Below are positions 7,493 to 10,476 of a stretch of 10,476 bases of DNA, one piece after another. This DNA comes from Anaerolineales bacterium (GTDB lineage Bacteria; Chloroflexota; Anaerolineae; Anaerolineales; Villigracilaceae): NCBI GenBank assembly GCA_025056515.1, contig JANWWB010000404.1, forward strand, positions 1 through 10,476, read 5' to 3'. The notes under the pieces are model-generated. The model was not told where the DNA came from and made no database searches. It worked only from the letters and a program-made list of their open reading frames with translations. Position numbers and translations under genes: made by a program. Numbering within the stretch: position 1 is the first letter of the stretch; each line of letters begins with the position of its first letter.

Positions 7493-8650
7493 ATGCTCCT
7501 CCTCTCCACCCTGGCCCTCTTGCTCGGCCTGCTGATCATCACCTGGATACACACCCAGCATCATCTGGACGTGGTTGTCGTCGCTGCTGCCCCGCCCAAA
7601 GACACGCCGTTGATTTCCATCCTTGTGCCGGCGCGTAACGAGGCGCGGAATATCCGCCGCTGTGTGGAAGCGCTCCTGACTCAGACCTATCCGAATTACG
7701 AGGTGATCGTCCTGGACGACCGCTCCACCGATGAGACTCCCGCCATCCTGCGAGAATTGGCAGCGCGCGACCCACGCCTGCAAGTCCTATCCGGTGCAGA
7801 GCTTCCCCCCGGCTGGGCCGGCAAACCCCATGCCCTACACCAGGCCGCTCAGGCAGCGCGCGGCGAATGGTTGTGTTTCGTGGATGCCGATACCTTCCTC
7901 GCCCCCGAAGCGCTTGCCTCGGCCTTCGCAAAAACACAGGAAACCGGCGCTGACCTGTTCACCCTCTTGACCTCTCAAGAAGTGAAGACCTTCTGGGAGC
8001 GCGTCCTCTTGCCGTTGGTCTTCACCGCTCTCTCGGTGGGATTCTCGCCGCGCAAAGTCAACGACCCGAAACGTAAAGATGCCATCGCCAACGGTCAATT
8101 CATCCTCATCCGCCGTGCTGTCTATGACGCCGTAGGGGGACATCAGGCGCTCAAAGAATCGATTGTGGAAGACAAAGACTTGGCCGTTCGCGTCAAACGT
8201 GCCGGTTATCGTCTGATTCTCGCCGATGGGCGACAGGTCGCCGCAACGCGCATGTACACTTCGTTGCAGGAAATGTGGGAAGGCTGGACAAAAAACATCT
8301 TCCTCGGCCTGAAAGGCTCAGCGGGGATGCTCTTGCTCGGCGCGTTCGGCGCTTTTGTGAGTCTCATGGCGGCGTTGGCGCTCCCACTCTGGCTGGCGAC
8401 CGGCCTGGTTTTGGGCGCAGCAGGCATCAGAGCCGGCTGGATCGCAGCAGCAGAAGCAGCGCTTTTGTGGGGGTATCTCATCTTTTGGCGGATTCTGGTG
8501 CTGCGGGCGATGCATATCCCACTCTGGTATGCCCTCACCACACCTCTAGGCGCAGGTCTCTTCGCTGCCATGATGTTTGCTTCGGCTTGGAAAGTGCTTT
8601 CCGGCCGCGGCATAACCTGGAAAGGGCGGCGATACCGTCCGATGATGTAA
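7493..8650 (+). CDS. Membrane-anchored family 2 glycosyltransferase (CrtQ/CruC/HpnB-like)
   Basis: This 385-residue protein has an N-terminal hydrophobic anchor (about 2-19), then a cytosolic GT-A domain. The domain includes ISILVPARNE (41-50), the nucleotide-binding VIVLDDRSTDET (71-82), the GWAGKPHAL loop (107-115), the DxD metal site FVDADT (129-134), and the acceptor-side motif VEDKDLAVRVKRAG (225-238) holding the probable catalytic Asp in ED. EMWEGWTKNIF (260-270) replaces the QxxRW of processive enzymes. Three or four C-terminal membrane segments (about 278-368) end in GRGITWKGRRYRP. This architecture is shared by carotenoid glycosyltransferases (CrtQ, CruC) and hopanoid-associated HpnB, which transfer a sugar to a membrane lipid. 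The acceptor here is unknown because no carotenoid or hopanoid genes are nearby. The ATG is one base after the sbcC stop, which implies co-transcription and probably translational coupling. Confidence 0.88.
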   Translation: MLLLSTLALLLGLLIITWIHTQHHLDVVVVAAAPPKDTPLISILVPARNEARNIRRCVEALLTQTYPNYEVIVLDDRSTDETPAILRELAARDPRLQVLSGAELPPGWAGKPHALHQAAQAARGEWLCFVDADTFLAPEALASAFAKTQETGADLFTLLTSQEVKTFWERVLLPLVFTALSVGFSPRKVNDPKRKDAIANGQFILIRRAVYDAVGGHQALKESIVEDKDLAVRVKRAGYRLILADGRQVAATRMYTSLQEMWEGWTKNIFLGLKGSAGMLLLGAFGAFVSLMAALALPLWLATGLVLGAAGIRAGWIAAAEAALLWGYLIFWRILVLRAMHIPLWYALTTPLGAGLFAAMMFASAWKVLSGRGITWKGRRYRPMM

Positions 8651-8674
8651 CAAAAGTCACAGCTACCCTCCCGC

Positions 8675-8699
8675 TTTTACGATAAACTCTATCCAAAAA
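8675..8699 (+). promoter_or_regulatory. Palindromic candidate operator upstream of nrfHA
   Basis: The sequence has the form TTTT-NN-GATA-N5-TATC-NN-AAAA, centred on 8687, with eight matching positions in each half-site plus one inner pair. It ends three bases before the Shine-Dalgarno of nrfH, in the only non-coding gap (69 bp) between the glycosyltransferase and nrfH. The layout fits a dimeric regulator site, perhaps overlapping the promoter; a TACGAT hexamer at 8679-8684 could double as a -10. It is not an exact match to the FNR/CRP consensus TTGAT-N4-ATCAA. A short RNA hairpin is another reading. No protein partner is identifiable here. Confidence 0.35.
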
Positions 8700-8702
8700 C
8701 AG

Positions 8703-8709
8703 AGGAGGT
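8703..8709 (+). promoter_or_regulatory. Strong ribosome binding site of nrfH
   Basis: AGGAGGT is a near-complete complement of the 16S 3' end, ten bases before the ATG at 8720. A nearer ATG at 8715 is in another frame and stops after five codons, so 8720 is the start. Confidence 0.75.
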
Positions 8710-8719
8710 AAGCCATGCC

Positions 8720-9211
8720 ATGCGACCTCTAGCTTGGCCTCTTTGGCTCGCTTTAACGGCGCTGGTGCTCTCTCTGGGGTTGTTCGCTTGGGTAACCGAC
8801 GCTCCAGCGTATGCCGGCACGAAGCCCGAGACCTGTAACAACTGCCATGTCATGGACGCCGCATACGAAAACTGGTTCCACGCTCCGCATGCCCGCTGGG
8901 CAACCTGCTCCGATTGCCACATCCCCCATGAGAACTTTCTTGCCTATTGGTTCTACAAAGGTAAATCGGGCATGAGAGATGTGTACTCCTTCGTCACGGC
9001 TTCCTACCCACCCCTCATCCGCGCCAATGAGGAGACCAAACGCATCGTCCAGGAAAACTGCATTCGCTGTCACTTGGACACCGTCGAAGGCATTCTGACA
9101 ACCGCCATGCCACTCGACCGTCCCTGCTGGGATTGCCATCGTCACGTAGCCCATGGCGCACGCGGACTGACGATGTATCCCTATCAAGATTCGGAGGTAT
9201 ACGGGAAATGA
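8720..9211 (+). CDS. nrfH: NrfH, membrane-bound tetraheme cytochrome c quinol dehydrogenase
   Basis: The protein has 163 residues, the normal size for NrfH. One N-terminal membrane segment (about 7-26) is followed by four CxxCH heme-binding motifs: CNNCH 39-43, CSDCH 63-67, CIRCH 114-118 and CWDCH 136-140. The first motif continues as CNNCHVM, so Met45 fits the CxxCHxM ligation of heme 1 known from Desulfovibrio NrfH. The KGKSGMRD stretch (80-87) matches the Lys/Asp-containing region near the quinol site and heme 1. NrfH oxidises membrane quinol and passes the electrons to NrfA on the outer face of the membrane. The stop overlaps the nrfA start as ATGA, the usual coupling for this pair. A NapC-like role elsewhere is unlikely given the partner and the short length. 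The cytochrome c maturation genes it needs are not in the window. Confidence 0.93.
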   Translation: MRPLAWPLWLALTALVLSLGLFAWVTDAPAYAGTKPETCNNCHVMDAAYENWFHAPHARWATCSDCHIPHENFLAYWFYKGKSGMRDVYSFVTASYPPLIRANEETKRIVQENCIRCHLDTVEGILTTAMPLDRPCWDCHRHVAHGARGLTMYPYQDSEVYGK

Positions 9212-10476
9212 AAAAGTACACAACCCTGATTCTGTTGGGTATGATCCTCATCCTGGCCGCTTTACTGGCAGGCACACTAATTTTTGTGAAGAACTACCCT
9301 CCCGAACAGCGCGCTGTCATGCCACAACTGGTCACCATTCCGCCCTATGAGCCTGATTCTTCCGTGTGGGGACAGAATTACCCCCTCCAGTATTCGTCTT
9401 TCCTCAAGACCGCAGACAACAAGAAGGCGACCAAGTACGGCGGCTCGGAGCCTTTCTCTCATCTCGAGCGCGATCCCCGTCAGGTCATTTTGTTCGCCGG
9501 TAACCCCTTTAGCTGGGACTACAACGAAGACCGCGGCCACGCCTACGCCCTGACCGACGTCAATGCCACCAAACGCGTCACCCAGGCCACGCACGCAACC
9601 TGCTATTCCTGCAAGACGGCCAATAGCCCGGCCAAGTGGAACGAACTTGGCCTAGAAGGGTACGATGCCTTACTCTTCTCCGAGATGTCACCGCACATGA
9701 CGGAGACCATCGGCTGTGCCAACTGTCACGAGGCCGGCACCATGCGACTGATCGTCACCAACCCCAGCCTAGAAAATGCTCTCAAGGAACAGGGACTCGA
9801 TTGGCGCACCTTCTCTCGCCAGCAAATGCGCTCGCTGGTCTGCGCCAATTGTCATGTGGAATATTACATGGTCGGTGAGAAGAAAATCTTGGTCTTTCCT
9901 TGGGACCATGGCAAGCGTGTCGACCAAATCCTGAACTACTACGATGAAATTGGCTTCAGCGATTGGAAATACCCCGGCACCGATACCCCGATGCTCAAAG
10001 CCCAACATCCCGAGTACGAGATGTATACCGCCGATAGCACCCACTACAAGGCTGGTGTTGCCTGTGCTGATTGCCACATGCCATATGTGCGTGAAGGGGC
10101 GATCAAATACAGCAGTCATAACATCCACAGTCCTCTGCTCAATCCCCAGGCGGCCTGTGGACAATGTCATACCGATGTGAACTATGTCGTCGGCCGTGTC
10201 GAAACGATTCAAGATCAGGTCTACACAGCCAAACTCGCGCTCGAAGACGCCTTGGTCGATGCCATCTTTGCGCTCAAGGCCGCTTCCGCCAACCCGAATG
10301 CCGACCCCAAACTGCTTGAGGAAGCACGTCAGCTGCACCGGCGCGCCCAGTTCATGTGGGATTTTGTCTCGGCAGAGAACTCAATGGGCTTCCACAATCC
10401 GGAATATGCTCTGGCCATTCTCTCAGAGGCCACTAACCTGGCACGTCAGATGCAGATGAAAGCTGCCCAGGCTGTC
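9208..10476 (+). CDS. nrfA: NrfA, pentaheme ammonia-forming nitrite reductase (3' end cut off)
   Basis: The frame is open for 423 codons to the window edge; the family is usually 430-500 residues, so only the end is missing. Heme motifs are CYSCK 132-136 (the Lys-ligated catalytic heme), CANCH 170-174, CANCH 212-216, CADCH 286-290 and CGQCH 317-321. By alignment from memory with Wolinella and E. coli NrfA, Arg123, Tyr219 and His279 correspond to the active-site Arg, Tyr and His. Glu218, Tyr219, Lys264 and Gln266 (in PMLKAQHPEYE) correspond to the calcium site. The enzyme reduces nitrite to ammonium with six electrons, delivered by NrfH. The N-terminus has a hydrophobic segment at 7-27 with no obvious signal-peptidase site after it, so the protein may stay membrane-anchored. 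CYSCK replaces the common CWSCK. The ATG overlaps the nrfH stop by four bases. Confidence 0.95.
   Translation, partial: MKKYTTLILLGMILILAALLAGTLIFVKNYPPEQRAVMPQLVTIPPYEPDSSVWGQNYPLQYSSFLKTADNKKATKYGGSEPFSHLERDPRQVILFAGNPFSWDYNEDRGHAYALTDVNATKRVTQATHATCYSCKTANSPAKWNELGLEGYDALLFSEMSPHMTETIGCANCHEAGTMRLIVTNPSLENALKEQGLDWRTFSRQQMRSLVCANCHVEYYMVGEKKILVFPWDHGKRVDQILNYYDEIGFSDWKYPGTDTPMLKAQHPEYEMYTADSTHYKAGVACADCHMPYVREGAIKYSSHNIHSPLLNPQAACGQCHTDVNYVVGRVETIQDQVYTAKLALEDALVDAIFALKAASANPNADPKLLEEARQLHRRAQFMWDFVSAENSMGFHNPEYALAILSEATNLARQMQMKAAQAV

Noticed and set aside
8715..8731. ATG at 8715 as an alternative start before nrfH
   Set aside because: It is out of frame with nrfH and reaches a TAG after five codons; the Shine-Dalgarno spacing also suits 8720.
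8753..9223. 156-codon minus-strand ORF opposite nrfH
   Set aside because: Antisense shadow of the four CxxCH motifs of nrfH.
9769..10338. 189-codon minus-strand ORF opposite nrfA
   Set aside because: It lies entirely antisense to the heme- and calcium-site coding region of nrfA, whose frame is confirmed by five heme motifs.

Overview
The window looks like ordinary chromosomal DNA from a GC-rich, probably monoderm bacterium. The gene set is a single-chain ADP-forming acyl-CoA synthetase, a DUF4173-type membrane protein, a CrtQ/CruC-like glycosyltransferase and NrfHA with both proteins apparently membrane-anchored. This, together with the codon style, suggests Chloroflexota (Anaerolineae-like). 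That assignment is inference from gene content, not a phylogenetic result.

Layout. Positions 1-252 (+) hold the C-terminal end of a PIN-domain (VapC-type) toxin cut by the window edge. Positions 253-652 carry no convincing gene, only a faint transposase-like reading frame on the minus strand. Positions 653-2782 (-) encode a complete 709-residue acyl/acetyl-CoA synthetase (ADP-forming). Positions 2783-3312 form a 530-bp divergent intergenic region. It holds candidate promoters for both flanking genes and a 156-bp stretch bounded by perfect 12-bp inverted repeats that resemble IS6-family ends. Positions 3319-8650 (+) are three tightly packed genes: a polytopic DUF4173-like membrane protein, an 851-residue SbcC/Rad50-type ATPase with a zinc hook, and a family 2 glycosyltransferase. 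The spacings are 21 and 1 nt, so they are probably one transcription unit, although their functions do not obviously connect. Positions 8720-10476 (+) hold nrfH and nrfA, overlapping by ATGA. NrfA runs off the right edge.

How the genes work together. NrfH (four c-type hemes, quinol dehydrogenase) passes electrons from the membrane quinol pool to NrfA (five hemes, Lys-ligated catalytic heme), which reduces nitrite to ammonium outside the cytoplasmic membrane. A near-perfect palindrome lies just upstream of the nrfH ribosome binding site and may be an operator. The acyl-CoA synthetase would make ATP from acyl-CoA during fermentation, or activate acids in reverse. The SbcC-like protein would act in DNA end processing, but no SbcD/Mre11 partner is visible here.

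I did not find a clearly novel multi-gene system. The most unusual items are the MITE-like element at 3077-3232, the palindrome before nrfH, the SbcC-like gene without SbcD, and NrfA retained as an apparently uncleaved membrane-anchored enzyme.
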